From positions 7,733,501 through 7,797,500 of the forward strand of contig CM054115.1 of NCBI GenBank assembly GCA_028673005.1: DNA of 64,000 nt, in the 5' to 3' direction. How positions within the stretch are numbered: position 1 is the first letter of the stretch; the number at the start of each line of letters is the position of its first letter. Below, piece by piece: positions 9,935 through 20,887 of this stretch. The notes below the pieces were generated by a model, which saw nothing but the letters and a program-made list of their open reading frames with translations, was not told the DNA's origin and did not search any database. Origin of the DNA: Tanypteryx hageni (taxonomy: Eukaryota > Arthropoda > Insecta > Odonata > Petaluridae). The translations under genes were made by a program, and so were the position numbers.

Positions 9935-11118
9935 CATCTACATGTTTCCCTGCAATTCACCTAATTGGTGGGTAGCAGGGGGTGCAATGCACCATAACCT
10001 ACCTAAAGATTGTCTATTGCAGGTTGAAATTTTCTATTGTGATCTCGTATTGTCCTCGGAAAGAACGAGACTAGATAACGCTCCGTACTACAATCGATCT
10101 CACGTATCTATCATCACGGTCGTTCCTGCCTTTATACGTTTGTGCTTCAATTATACCTACAACCTCGTCTTTTAGACATTCCGATTTTTATTTTTCCAGA
10201 AGCCGCAACCTTGAGTGCAATCTTCGATCCTCCAGTGGAACCCAGTTCAAATCCCTCAATAATGAAGTGGCGCTTTCCTTATGTTCGTACTTTTGTTTTA
10301 CCAATCTGGCTGCTCTGCGCTGAACTCTTTCTAATTGAATTATGTGTCCCTTCTCGTACGGATCCCATATGCATGAGACGTATTCCACTTTTGGTCTAAC
10401 CAGTGATAAGTAACATGTTTCGCGTGCTTTTTTGTAGTGTTCCGTACTATTCTACCTATGAAAGCCAGTTTCTTGTTGGCCACGCCTATAACTCGACGAG
10501 AGTGCATATCCCACAAAAGATCTCGACAAATGGTTACTCCTAAATATTTTACATACTCAGCTTGTCAAATGCTCATTTCATCTATTTTTTATTCGAAATG
10601 TAAATCTTTGTTCTTACTTTTCCCAAACGTGACTGCGGAACATTTAGTATAATTAATTTCAATTTGCCACTCTTTGCACCACGCTGAAATGGCTCATAAG
10701 TCTTCACGCAGTGACTGATGGTTCTCCTGGTTTTTTATTTCTTTATATAGAACGGTATCATCGGCAAAAAGTCTAATTTTACTACGAACTACCGATTAGA
10801 TATCATTCACATAGATTAAGGAAAGTGGAGTGCCCAATACACACCGATGACAACTATCTGTTCTCTATTCGAGAGGAAATCTCTCACCCAACTTTCGGAT
10901 TGATACCATATTGTCCTAACTTTGCAATTAATTTCATATGAGATACTTTATCAAATGCCTTCCTGAGGTCAATGAATATTGCATCGACCTGAGTATTTTT
11001 CTCTCCGCATCGCAACAAATCATCCACGAACAAGCCGAGCTGCGTTTCGCATGATCTACCTCTCCGGAATCCATGCTGGCATCCGCTAAGCAATGAGTGA
11101 CTATCTAAATAGCCCATT
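9935..11118 (-). mobile_element. CR1-like LINE inserted in the MULE
   Basis: On the - strand the frames read LLSGCQHGFRRGRSCETQLGLFVDDLLRC and IFIDLRKAFDKVSH (10884-11117, RT fingers/palm), then a degraded ADDTVLY block, then MEYVSCIWDPYEKG, RVQRRAARLVKQKYEHKESATSLL and DRRLHSRLRLLEK (10188-10388). The 3' end (about 9935) has the same CTACATGTTTCCCTGCAATTC start as the copy at 4835. It is 5'-truncated at about 11118, directly next to the MULE coding sequence. Confidence 0.85.
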
Positions 11119-11125
11119 ACAGAAT

Positions 11126-12460
11126 TTAAGATGCTTGAAGATGAAAATTTTGCGCAATTTCTTTCAAGAAATCTAATCTATCTCGATTGTGGTAATCCTT
11201 TACGAGACGTTTGTATGTATCTCGGTAAATTTTTCGACTTTTCGAGGGTTTTTTGCCGGAAATATATTGTTCAATTTTTACTTCATGAACATTTTGTTCT
11301 TTTTCTAAGCATTCAATGAATTTCCATATGGTTGGATGACTGGATCCAATTAACTGGCTGAATTCACTGTGCCAACCTTCCAATGCATTATTAGTTCTAA
11401 GCAAACCTAACTTAACAGCCTCATGACAGTTCCACAATATAATAGGAAAGTTTGACCCACGACGTCCATTTCTGCGGTTCCTTCTTCCAATCCAGGTATC
11501 TTCAAAATAATCGATCAATGGCTGAAGGATCTCCTCCTTATCAACGTAGTACTTAGAATCAATAAGAACTTCAGAATCATGGATAACATCAGATTCAGGA
11601 ATGTAAACAAGGGCTAATTTCAAGAGAGAAGTCAGGATCGGAGATGTACATCTGCCGCATTCCTTCTATTTGTTGGATTTTCCTCCACAAGCATTGACTC
11701 AAATGGAAGAAACAACCTCGTTGAGTTGCTTGAGGAAAAGCTTCTTGAAATGAATTAATTGAACTTTGCTCGAAATCTGTCATAATAGAAGCCGGATTTC
11801 AATTGGGATTCAATCTTTTTAAAGCTGATAATAAACTGTCATATGAAGACTTTGATTTGTGCGACAACAATGCAAACACTAGTGGAATTACAGTCCCATA
11901 CTCCATTGCGTGAATGGTATATATCTGCGTGAAGAGTCGCGGAGCCGATTTAAACGTGCCATCGGCAAACCAATGCTTGCATCGCGCCAACAAATCCAAG
12001 TTCCGGTGAGTCGAAAAAATAGGAATACGCTCGCCTGATGGTCCGCTGTCATAGAGCAAGAAAGGATGTCTCTTAACAGTTTTAGTGAGTTCTTCTGGAA
12101 AATGTAGTTCTGTCAGGCATCTCGGGTTCGAAGGCGGAAGATTTTTGTTTGCGAGTCCGTTGGATCGTGCGTTTCAAAAGGGGATCCGACAAGTAGCTTC
12201 TTGGGTTTCTCCAGCTCTTTCTCTGATATCGTTCATTACAGATCTTGTGTGAATCTTCGAAGAATCACCCACATGGTTATGACTAGTGTGATTAATAACT
12301 CTCCCACCCATAACACTTGCACGTCAGTCACATTTTTTTACTGTCATAATCAGTGCATTTCCAATAAGTAATGCCCTTGTGTTCACGTTCTCGACGGAAA
12401 GTGAATCTGTTATAAACTAAAAGATCGTAACCTTCTTGTCTCTTCATATAAACTATCGCC
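11126..12460 (-). pseudogene. MULE transposase with FLYWCH zinc finger
   Basis: Reading the - strand from 12460: a FLYWCH finger (YDLLVYNRFTFRRE, THEN-type spacing to GITYWKC, a C a few residues on, and HTSHNH, split over two frames). Next comes the catalytic MULE domain: HWFADGTFKSAPRLFTQIYTIH (about 11990-11930) with the first acidic residue in ADGTF, VIPLVFALLSHKS, the second in MTDFE, the GCFFHLSQCLWRKIQ metal-like C/H block (11595-11783), and LLRTNNALEGWHSEFSQLIG with the catalytic Glu (11126-11623). FLYWCH-MULE fusions are known in animals. Several stops and frameshifts separate the pieces, so it is a pseudogene. The C-terminus runs straight into the LINE at 11118. Confidence 0.87.
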
Positions 12461-12479
12461 ATCCCTCTAAAAATAATCA

Positions 12480-13130
12480 AAATGAAAATATTCAGAAATC
12501 GCATAAAATATTGTATTAATTAAATAAATGAAGGTGTCGAGACATAATACAAAATCTATAAAATGTTAAGTTTCGATTAAAGTTATGTAATTTTAATATA
12601 TTGAACTCTGAAACAGATTGGAATACTAGAATATGGTATGTACATACATTTATCAGATGTTATTGGGTAATTTAATTGTAAAGTAAAAGTAAAGAACATT
12701 ATAGAAAACATTGACAATAATGCAAGATAGGAGATATTTAAAAATATACCTTCTCAATATACGTGAATTGCAATAGTACAATGCACCATAACAATGAAGA
12801 CTCGACGTTACACCAGAAATTCCACATTAAAATGGCGATATGTTCGTTGGTTTTCTTCTTTTAACACTGGAAGAATTAATTTTATAAGGGCGTAGATGCT
12901 AAGTCAAGTCAAGTCACTTCATAGGCAAAAATCGCACCACCTTAATGCCTGCATAATTCCACAACAGTAAAAGAGAGAACTTTAACAGAAGAATGTTACT
13001 CTGCACTCCTTAAATACCTCCAGGAAAGGATAGAAACAAAATAACTTCTCATTAGACGACAAGTAATTAAGAGCATAGCCAATGGTAAGCGAAAGGGAAG
13101 GGATTATTATCATGGGCGTGGGCAGGTGGG
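12480..13130. other. Non-coding interior of the MULE (5' side)
   Basis: AT-rich, with no supported gene. Should contain the transposase promoter of the intact ancestor. Confidence 0.4.
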
Positions 13131-13159
13131 GGCAAGAGAGGGGCAGTTGGAAAAGTGGA

Positions 13160-13615
13160 AAAAGAACGAGATCGAGTATGCAGCAGAAGTATGGGACCAT
13201 TATGAGAGGGCCCGCGTACTTAAGATGGAGAATGTTCAGAGAAGGGCTGCCATATTCGGGAAAATAAATTACGATGCTAGGAAAATCGTCTCTCCATTAA
13301 TTGAGAATTTGGCCTGGTGATAACTCGAGGATCGCAGACTACAGGCTAGACTGAGACTACTAGAAAAGTATCGTTCGGAATGATTAGCTAAAGAGGTGAA
13401 TTCATTAAAGATCCCATCTATATCGGTAGAAAGAACAATGAAAATAAGTTTCGCGAGATCGATTATAGGACCGAACGATACAAAGGATCTTTTTTCCCAA
13501 GAACAATCAGGGAAAATATTCGAATAATGAGGTCGCAACTGAGTTTAAAGTAATTGTGAAGTGTTATGCACGCCTTGCTATCCACCGGACTAATAACTTA
13601 CACGTTATGTAGATT
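13160..13615 (+). mobile_element. CR1-like LINE remnant inside the MULE
   Basis: Overlapping + frames give ERARVLKMENVQRRAAIFGKINYDARKIVSPLIENLAW, parallel to the QRRAA..NYD...SLIENLKW tail of the other copies, followed by a degraded LLEK and GRKNNENKFREID region. The 3' end near 13615 ends in TTATGTAGAT, as in the other copies. Confidence 0.8.
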
Positions 13616-13883
13616 TATCTTGCACGCGAGAACCGTGAAGGAGCGCTCTGCAACTGGAGTGACGAAGTGCTACGCTGGACTTAGGCGAGAGAAATAAAGG
13701 AATTTGTAATTCTTGAGCTACAAGTTGATTGTGCATGACATTCTATTATTATGCTGTATTTGATCTTTAGGATGCACCTAAAAAAATTCGAAAATTAGAA
13801 TTTCTATTTCAAATCCATTGAATTTTAAAGATTTTTGATAGAATTTATCACTTTAACCTCTGAAATATTCGCATATAATTATA

Positions 13884-13933
13884 ATCCCCCTGCCACTCGC
13901 CATTGGCGGCTTGCAGGGTATATATGTAAATGT
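13884..13933 (+). mobile_element. LINE 3'-end stub beside the right MULE TIR
   Basis: CCTGCCACTCGCCATTGGCG and GCTTGCAGGGTA match the 3' terminus of the CR1-like LINEs (compare 5230-5275 on the other strand). Only about 50 bp remain, abutting the inner edge of the inverted repeat. Confidence 0.65.
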
Positions 13934-14103
13934 ATTTTGCTATATTTAGTTCAGCCATTTACACGTTCGCTGTTTTTTACATTGCCATTTTTCGCTGTTT
14001 TGACGTTCGCTGTTTTGTCTGTTTGCCGTTATTGTTTTCGCTGTTTTGACGTCCGCTGTTTTGACGTTCGCTGTTCTGACGTTCGCTGTTTTGACGTGGA
14101 ACC
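13934..14103 (-). repeat. Right terminal inverted repeat of Mutator-like element
   Basis: Iterated TTTTGACGTTCGCTGTT units. Reverse-complement alignment with 9255-9424 is nearly gap-free. Confidence 0.85.
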
Positions 14104-14112
14104 AGTTTTATC
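14104..14112. repeat. 9-bp target-site duplication (right)
   Basis: AGTTTTATC, identical to 9246-9254. Confidence 0.82.
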
Positions 14113-14164
14113 ATTATAGAGTTAGATTTTTTTCCTTTTTCATTGTTTCTTATTAAACTTTACA

Positions 14165-14193
14165 AGCGACGACCCGTCAAAAATGACGGGATG
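14165..14193. repeat. Isolated palindromic terminus CCCGTCAAAAATGACGGG
   Basis: On the - strand it reads ATCCCGTCATTTTTGACGGG followed by TCGTCGCTTGTAAAG, closely like the left end of the MITE at 7391. No partner end found nearby; the MULE lies just beyond and may have split this element. Confidence 0.55.
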
Positions 14194-15125
14194 ATAATAG
14201 AAATCTAAAAATTGAAATTCGAGTTTGTGAAAAATTTCTCCTGAAAAACAGACCGAATGAAAAAAATTCTTTTTTAATTTTTCAAACAAAAACTTCTTTA
14301 ATTGTTTTGTATTGTTTATTTTTGGCAAAACCTATTTAATGATTTAATGATTAGTGTAACAGCTGTTTTAAGACGATGTTTTTTGTGAATGTGCGATCCT
14401 CGCCTGGAATTTATTTTTCATGATATGGTGTGTTGTGAACATGGACTCTTAAATTTTCATGATTTCTGCATCGTGTCCATTTTATGCATATATAAGAAAG
14501 CATACAATAATGATGATCTCGAGTTCAACAATCTGTTCTGTCGTCATTGGAACCTTTCACAAATAATGCAATATTTTCATGAAATTTTGAACTTTTATGC
14601 AAAGTTCGAGCGATTTCGAACCGAAAGCAAAAATCGACGATAAGAAGATTCGAAGATCGTATGTCAATTACTTCTAATTTAAATTTGCTAAGGAAAAAAA
14701 GCCTGCAGGTCGAAAAATCGATTTCTATGGGTTATGTTATGGGGAATGTATCACCAGCCATGGACTCGAACTCTGGACGTTTTTTTACTTATGAGAAGAC
14801 TATTTTCGCCAAATTTCATTGTTATATGTACATATTTGAATAAGTTATTCGTCTTTTAATGTATTTTTACTACCAGTTACGCACGAATGAACGAACGAAC
14901 ATGGGATTTTATTATATTTGGATAATTACAGGCGTAGTTTTAACATTTTATCTGAAATTTCATTTCATTTTAACTGTTATTTACCTAAAAGAATAGTCAG
15001 GGGAAGAAAAAATCCGCGTTGCGTAGGGAAGGGAAACGGTGAGTGCACAATGTGTTACAATATTTTAAATAGGAAGCGAAAAATGGAAAACCATGCAGTC
15101 CACTGCAACGGTGTCAGCGAGGACT
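14194..15125. other. No supported gene
   Basis: AT-rich. A + strand frame at 14918-15163 is moderately Cys-rich near its end (NPRCVGKGNGECTMCYNIL and AVHCNGVSEDFNC), but it runs into the truncated LTR element and matches nothing I know. Confidence 0.4.
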
Positions 15126-16017
15126 TCAACTGCTTATTAGGCAAAAGTCTTTTAAAATCGTAGATCCCATTACTGACACGTCGGCGCCTGTATCTAGCTT
15201 GAATTTCACCCTTGTTCCATACATTTCAACGGTAACCCACCACGCCTCATTTCCAGCGTGAACACGGTCCATGAAGTACATGTCTTCTTCTTCATCGTTG
15301 ACTGCTGCCGCAGTCTGTGTCGACCTACACACCGCAACCCAATGACCCTTCTTGTGACAGGTGTTGCAAGTCGACAGCCGCGCCGGGCATGCTGAGGTGA
15401 TCGGCCGCATCTCCCATACCGCTTTGTCTGTTGATTAGCATTCTTCTCCATTTTGATATTTTTCTTGTATTTGGGAAGTTTACGTTGGTGCACCGCCTGT
15501 ACTTCCATTCCGGAGGACTCCGGTGGCGATCTGCCGTTCACTCCTTCCCGCACCGTCGACTGCTGATGACGAATCTCTTCGACTTGTCGTACTTTCCGCA
15601 TTGCCTTTGCCAGCGTCAATTGCGGGTCCATTTCCAGCGCCAGTGATAGCTGCTCGTCGCGCACGCCGGCTACGATGCGATCTCATAATAGTTCGTCTTC
15701 TAAGCTTCCGTAGTTGCAATACTGCACCAGTCGATACAGCTCGGCAATGAAGTAGTCTACCGCTTCTCCGTCCATCTGGTTGCGCTGGTTGAACTGGGCC
15801 CTCACGTAAGAATGCCGTCTGCTTTGTTACCCATTGTGTACAGGGACATATTTACTTGCTCGTCCTCCGCCTGCCGGGAGAGTCACGAAGCCTTCCGAAA
15901 TCGCTCCCAACGTTGTGACCAACGTGGACAGTCCTCGGCAACAAAGGAGAATCGGGAGGGCGGCTGCACAATCGCCTGTTGTGTAACGACGACCGTTGAC
16001 TTACTTTCATCCGGCAT
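15126..16017 (-). pseudogene. Ty3/gypsy-like gag and protease N-terminus, truncated
   Basis: The - strand ATG at about 16017 opens MPDESKSTVVVTQQAIVQPP, followed by a gag region with WSQRWERFRKAS (a stop follows), DEQLSLALEMDPQLTLAKAM and VRQVEEIRHQQ. Then come a CCHC knuckle (CNTCHKKGHWVAVC) and the start of an aspartic protease with the active-site LDTGADVSVMG. Stops and frame changes interrupt gag. The element is cut off inside protease at about 15130, with no reverse transcriptase or integrase. The gag-knuckle-protease order and the adjacent LTR and primer site identify an LTR retrotransposon of Ty3/gypsy type. Confidence 0.85.
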
Positions 16018-16056
16018 GGTCTGCTCCTTGGACTTAATTCTTCGGAACGGTTCGTT

Positions 16057-16073
16057 CTTCTACGCTACCACCA
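16057..16073 (-). other. Primer-binding site of LTR element
   Basis: Immediately after the LTR on the - strand lies TGGTGGTAGCGTAGAAG. Starting with TGG directly after the CA end of an LTR is the standard position for tRNA priming. The tRNA is not identified. Confidence 0.6.
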
Positions 16074-16344
16074 TGTAGCGGTAAATAACAACTGTAATTT
16101 GTATCGGGGTATTTCCTTTTATTATCGTTCACAATACAGGCCGTACTCTCGGGGTGTCTCGTTTCGTAATCCCCCAACCTCGCGCGGGTGCGCTCTTTTT
16201 ATTCCTACTCTGGCTAGTACCCGAAACTTCGCCGCTTCTCTAGAATAGAGGGAAATAGGAGTGGGAAAACGGAATAGGAGGGGAAGATAGAGGAAGGAAA
16301 CGGGAAGGATCGAATGCTGCGCTTTAACGCACGCGCACACAACA
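16074..16344 (-). mobile_element. 5' LTR (271 bp) of Ty3/gypsy-like element
   Basis: On the - strand it begins TGTTGTGTGCGCGTGCG and ends TTACCGCTACA, i.e. TG...CA borders. It contains AATAAAAAG-like and AATAAAAGG motifs usable as TATA or polyadenylation signals. It lies upstream of the primer site and gag; the 3' LTR is missing. Confidence 0.75.
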
Positions 16345-18050
16345 AAAATAAACTAAAAAATATAGATTCTTGTAAATTAAACTTATACATATATTAAAGA
16401 GAATTCTGTCATTCTTTCTGTGTGTGTTGCACAGATGCAGTACATTTTTTATTTGCATTTAAAATTACTTAAAATTGCAATATGAATACGGGATTTGCAC
16501 CAAACGACGCCTAAAAGAACGGATATTCATTTTCCAGCCATCGATTTTCGAATACTCGTCGAATATCTTGTTTAATCATCGAAAGAAATTAATCATAATC
16601 ATTGTCAATATAGTAATTTGCTTTAAACTGCCCAGTAAAATTTGCAGACGAAGAAGTATTTTCAATGTACGCGTGAAGTATCTTCCTATTTTAAAGGTTG
16701 AGTTGTCCATCATTACAATGCATTGGAGTCGTTTTTGACTAAAGTTTTTACGCTACGTGTTTATTTGTTTTAAATTTACATGAAACTTTTCATATAAATT
16801 TTCTATCGGTTTTTGTCCTTCATGAATTTGTTTCACTGCAATCTCTTTATGAAATCTAAAAAATCTAATATAAACTTAAAATATGAGGGAAGAGAATGGA
16901 AGAGAGAAAAGGAGGAAGAATGGGAGGTGCCATAAATTTAACATTTAATCCACGAATACCCGTCATATTGACTGGCTTTTGTACAGGTATAAATAAAAAT
17001 ATCTTGTCAATTTACAATATTTGTTTTTTATATCAAGTTATGAGTAGTGTTGCATTAATTTTATTACTCTGTATGGATAAAGTCAAGTGCTGGTAATATT
17101 TGATTATTCTTATGGAATTACATTATCTGTTTACGCTTTAAGAAAGAAAATCTTTTTTGCGTTATAAATGAAAGAGTTGTCGTTTTTATAATAATAAAAA
17201 CGAAATGATGACATATTTTGTTATATAAAGTTTCAGTAATTCATTTCTCTAGGAGTCTAATAATCTTTTATAGTTATCGTAGTTATATTAATTACAAAAG
17301 TTTAGAACACGTGTATTGACGTCTACAAATATAATCTATTCAATATTTGTTACATTGTTTCCCTTTATGCCTGTTTTTGTGACAAAAATTATGTTGCGAC
17401 GAAAATTGTTTCTTAAATGCTCTTTAAGACCAACTTTAAATTATTCTGTCTTTTAGAATGATTTGTTATCCGATCGTAATTCGGTGACGGCAGAAAGCAT
17501 TAACATTTCACTCGGATCTCTCGAGGCGTAGAACTACACTCGTCCGGAGCTACCGTTCAACTGAGCGAAATTGGAAATTTGGCAACATAGCGTCGTAGCC
17601 AAAGCGAAATATCTCGAACGCGAGAGGAATACGCCTATTCCTAGCCGTACGAGCAGTAGAAACAGATTATAGTCAAAGGAGAGGAGATAGAGGTGGAAGG
17701 GTTAAGAGAGGAGAGGTTAGAGTTATTTAACAAGAGAGAAGGGAAATCATAGGTTAATGCTGGATGGTCGAGTTCTTAGGTTTTATAGCGAAGTGTCCCA
17801 TACCCTTCCCCCTTTTTCCACTCTCTCCCTCATACCATGAACAACGTTGCCACATTTATTTTCTCAAGTTGCTGGGAAGCCTGAATTCACGGGGCGATTT
17901 ATTCATAGTTCAATTTTTTTTATAATGACTGTACAAGCAGGAATATTGATGTCATTCCTTTTATTTTACCACTATCGATAATTTTTAGAGAGCGATAAAT
18001 AAATTAAGATTTACTTTGAATGTATCTCAACAAACATTTACGTGAGAGGA
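16345..18050. other. Gene-free AT-rich stretch with a GC-richer island
   Basis: Nothing recognised. 17470-17660 is clearly richer in CpG and GC than its flanks (GGATCTCTCGAGGCGTAG, CTCGAACGCGAGAGG) but has no conserved frame. It could be a decayed element or an unannotated first exon. Confidence 0.45.
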
Positions 18051-18054
18051 AAGA

Positions 18055-18200
18055 TAAATATATATATATGAAAGTTAAATAGATATATGTACGGCATAAA
18101 TAGATATATGAAAGTTATATAGATATATGTACGGCATAAATAGATATATGAAAATATCGATAAATAGATATAAGGAAAGATAAATAGATATATACATGGC
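18055..18200. repeat. Tandem ATAGATATATGTACGGCATAA units
   Basis: About two clean copies of a ~45-bp unit (AAGTTAWATAGATATATGT then ACGGCATAAATAGATATATG), followed by degenerate GATAAATAGATATA repeats. Confidence 0.8.
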
Positions 18201-18259
18201 AACTAGGGGTTGAAAGGAGGAAGCCTAGTATACACATACCAATTGCAGAGCCTCTAGAG

Positions 18260-19380
18260 CAGTGGCTCCCAAATTTGGGGGCGCGCCGCCCTGGGGGGGG
18301 GGGGGGGGTGACGTGCTTACAGTGGGAGCGTGAGGTCATGAGAAAAAATTTATTTTTCATGTGAAGTTCAATTGAAAAACGCCTTTTTAGCCGCATTTAA
18401 TAATTTATTTTGTTAGCACCCGTTAGAATTGTTAATCTATAGTCAAAGAAAAAAATCTAGCGATAATTGGGACTCACTGCATCATCCACAGACAAGCCTT
18501 GACTGCTAAGACCCTTCCATATGACCTGTTTAATTCGTTAAGTCGACTCTTGTAACACAGGTATGAAGTAAAAAATTTACTCCAAAGTCAGACAAAAGAA
18601 GAATTGTACAGTGATTTCAAAGACGAGACGTTTCAACTTTCACTGGCGTACATTGTAAATATTTTTGAGGCTATCAACAACTTCAATTTAAAGCTGCAAG
18701 GAAGAAACGCAAACATCACTACCCACTACGATATCATCAGAGCTTTTATGGAGAAAATTCAGTTTTAAAAGTGCCGACTTCAAGCAAGAAACTTTAAATT
18801 GTTCCTTCATCTCAACGAACTCCTAGCAGAAAAGGAAGATTTTGATAAGCATTGCCTGGATCAAAAGAACAAAATTGTCTCATTTGCATTGCCTTATTAA
18901 AGAGGTAATGCACTATTTTCTAGATGCGACCTTGAATAATCCTGTTTGGAAATTGGTGCGAATCCATTCATCATCGATTTGGATTCGTTGCCGGACCCTT
19001 TGCAGGATCAGGCCATCGAATTAAGGTGTTGCTCAAGTGCAAAGGATAATTTCGAAACCATAAACCTGGACGAGTTTTAGGTTAAACACCTCCCCATTTA
19101 CCCAAACTTTGGAGAAGTAGCACTGCGTTTGGTCATTCCCTTTTCTTCTACTTATCTTTGTGAATCTGTTTTTTTAACTCCCACCCGAATAAAAACAAAA
19201 CAGCGCTATCTACTGGAACTGGAGAGTGACTTGTATTGTTCATCCTTCAAACCTTGAATTTCCGAGCTTGTAAGAGAAAAACAATATCACTCGTCCCGTT
19301 GCATTAATTTGATTGAAATTGCTTATATTTACTTACATTTATGTTTTATCTTCAAAAGTAATTTACTGGAAAAATGTTAG
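18260..19380 (+). pseudogene. hAT transposon remnant (SCAND3/EPM2AIP1-like transposase)
   Basis: The left end CAGTGGCTCCCAAA followed by GGGGGCGCGCC is a hAT-type terminus, preceded by CTCTAGAG. A run of about 17 G follows at 18294. Downstream + strand frames show KLQGRNANITTHYDIIRAFM, LHLNELLAEKEDF, then PNFGEVALRLVIPFSSTYLCESVF, RIKTKQRYLLELESDL and ISELVREKQYHSS. That is the end of hAT transposases of the SCAND3/GTF2IRD2 group, with the STYLCES signature of the dimerisation domain. Many stops; no right terminal repeat found. Compared with the hAT at 1939 it has different termini and is a separate family. Confidence 0.82.
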
Positions 19381-20265
19381 TTACTAAAGTTTTGTCGTTT
19401 TAGTTAGGTTTGAATTGTTTAGAATGTGAAGTATTTTTGTTGTATATATGTATTATTACAACTATTACTAGTGTTATTTAAAAAAATACTGACATGTTTT
19501 GTTCATTTGAAAATATTCAATAAAATAGTAGTTTTATGCGTATTTTTCAATGCACGATATTTATTCATTTGATATATGGGTAAATAAGTACGAGTTAATT
19601 GATCATTAACAATAATATAAATCCCTTACAAAATATGTTATAAAATGTAACAAATAAATAAAATCCATATAAGCAATAAGATAAGTATGCGTGCAAACGG
19701 TTGCATTTATTTCAATCAAATAAATTAGGTGGGCATCAGCTTAAAGAGAATTCAGGCTTCTGTGGTAGATACTTATGTGGAATTCATAGAACATTTTATA
19801 AAAGAGGAAAGCAGCATTCCACATTTCTGAGGCTTCTTCCGATTTTAAACTAAACCTTTCTCTTAAATCTTAATCTTCAACCTTTTAAGTTTGCCTAATA
19901 AATTACGCATGTCGTCTTTGATATAGTTCTTTCTTTTATCTTGCTTTGTGGTCTCTTATACGTGATTATTTTGGTTTTTATCTTGGTTTCTCTGTCCATT
20001 TGTTTGTTTATGTCCGACGGTCCTCGTTAATGTCAAATCATCGCGCTACAATTGATTCTTTCAGATGTGGGACCCGAACCCCATTTTACCATTATTTTAT
20101 TAATTCTTCGTTCGCGGCTTTATCCAGGACCGGCCTCATATTGCTTTCGAGTCGGAATGTAAAAATTTCTGAGAGCATGAAGTTACTCTTTGCTGCAGCT
20201 GACCGCTCCGGACCTAGCCTGGCGGCGCACAGCTCTTCTAATGGCTCGCGTGCTCAAAGAATATA
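19381..20265. other. No supported gene
   Basis: AT-rich except 20030-20260. A 121-codon + strand frame (19946-20311) crosses the Tigger-like terminus and has no recognisable motif, so it is not called. Confidence 0.45.
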
Positions 20266-20516
20266 CAGTAGGGTAGGGCGGGACTATTTGGATCGTTTAA
20301 TTAAAATTTAGTCAGTAATTACAAGTGGTCCAATATTTTTTTTAGAATTCAGTAATTATTTTTCATTGCATTATAGTGTTTTGAATTAAAAAATATAATA
20401 CTAAGTTTTAAACATCATGTTTATTTTAAAATACACCACAAAATACAAAAATGAAGAACATTAGTTTTACAAATATTGTGGGGCAATTTGGATCAGAGGG
20501 GGGACTATTTGGATCG
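20266..20516 (-). repeat. Terminus and subterminal repeats of pogo/Tigger-like element
   Basis: After a TA dinucleotide (20264-20265) the sequence starts CAGTAGGGTAGGGCGGGACT, the style of pogo/Tigger termini. The motif GGGACTATTTGGATCG occurs at 20280 and again at 20501, with a variant GGGCAATTTGGATCA at 20480, forming a subterminal repeat array. This would be the 3' end of the transposase gene that follows on the - strand. Confidence 0.65.
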
Positions 20517-20887
20517 CATATTTTCTTGTAAAAAGCACTGAAAATTAGTCTTATAAAAGTTAGAAACTATATAAACAATGCATTACATTTTCAGACCATA
20601 GTCATTCGTATTTATTACGGATTATACACATTTTCTGCACTTAAATCGTTTATGTCCAGCAGTCCCTACTCATAGCTCGTGGTACCAAGTTTTGCATGTT
20701 TCGCAGCTTATCCATTCACTTTTTGTGAGAGATTTCCGATCAATATACTTGATTCCGTAAAAACCACACGGTACATCTTCATCTCTATGAAGATTCTTCA
20801 CTTGAACTGCTCGAGTCTATTAGTTCTCTTCGCACGCATGTTTTCTTACTTTTCTTGGCGATAAGCAGATCTTCTGATTTATTTTAT

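Larger units (their letters stand above)
9255..14103 (-). mobile_element. Mutator-like (MULE) transposon, FLYWCH type
   Basis: The 4849-bp element is bounded by inverted repeats of about 170 bp starting GGTATCAAGTC and GGTTCCACGTC and flanked by the perfect 9-bp duplication AGTTTTATC. Inside, on the - strand, lies a FLYWCH-finger MULE transposase (11126-12460). A CR1-like LINE copy (9935-11118, - strand) sits at the 3' side of the transposase, and another LINE remnant (13160-13615, + strand) at the 5' side, so the element has been disrupted at least twice after arrival. TIR type, target length and transposase family all agree. Not active. Confidence 0.88.

Noticed and set aside
12982..13200. 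- strand 72-codon hydrophobic ORF
   Set aside because: Lies in the MULE interior and overlaps the LINE remnant; composition-driven.
19946..20311. 121-codon + strand ORF
   Set aside because: It runs across the Tigger-like terminus at 20266 and has no recognisable domain.
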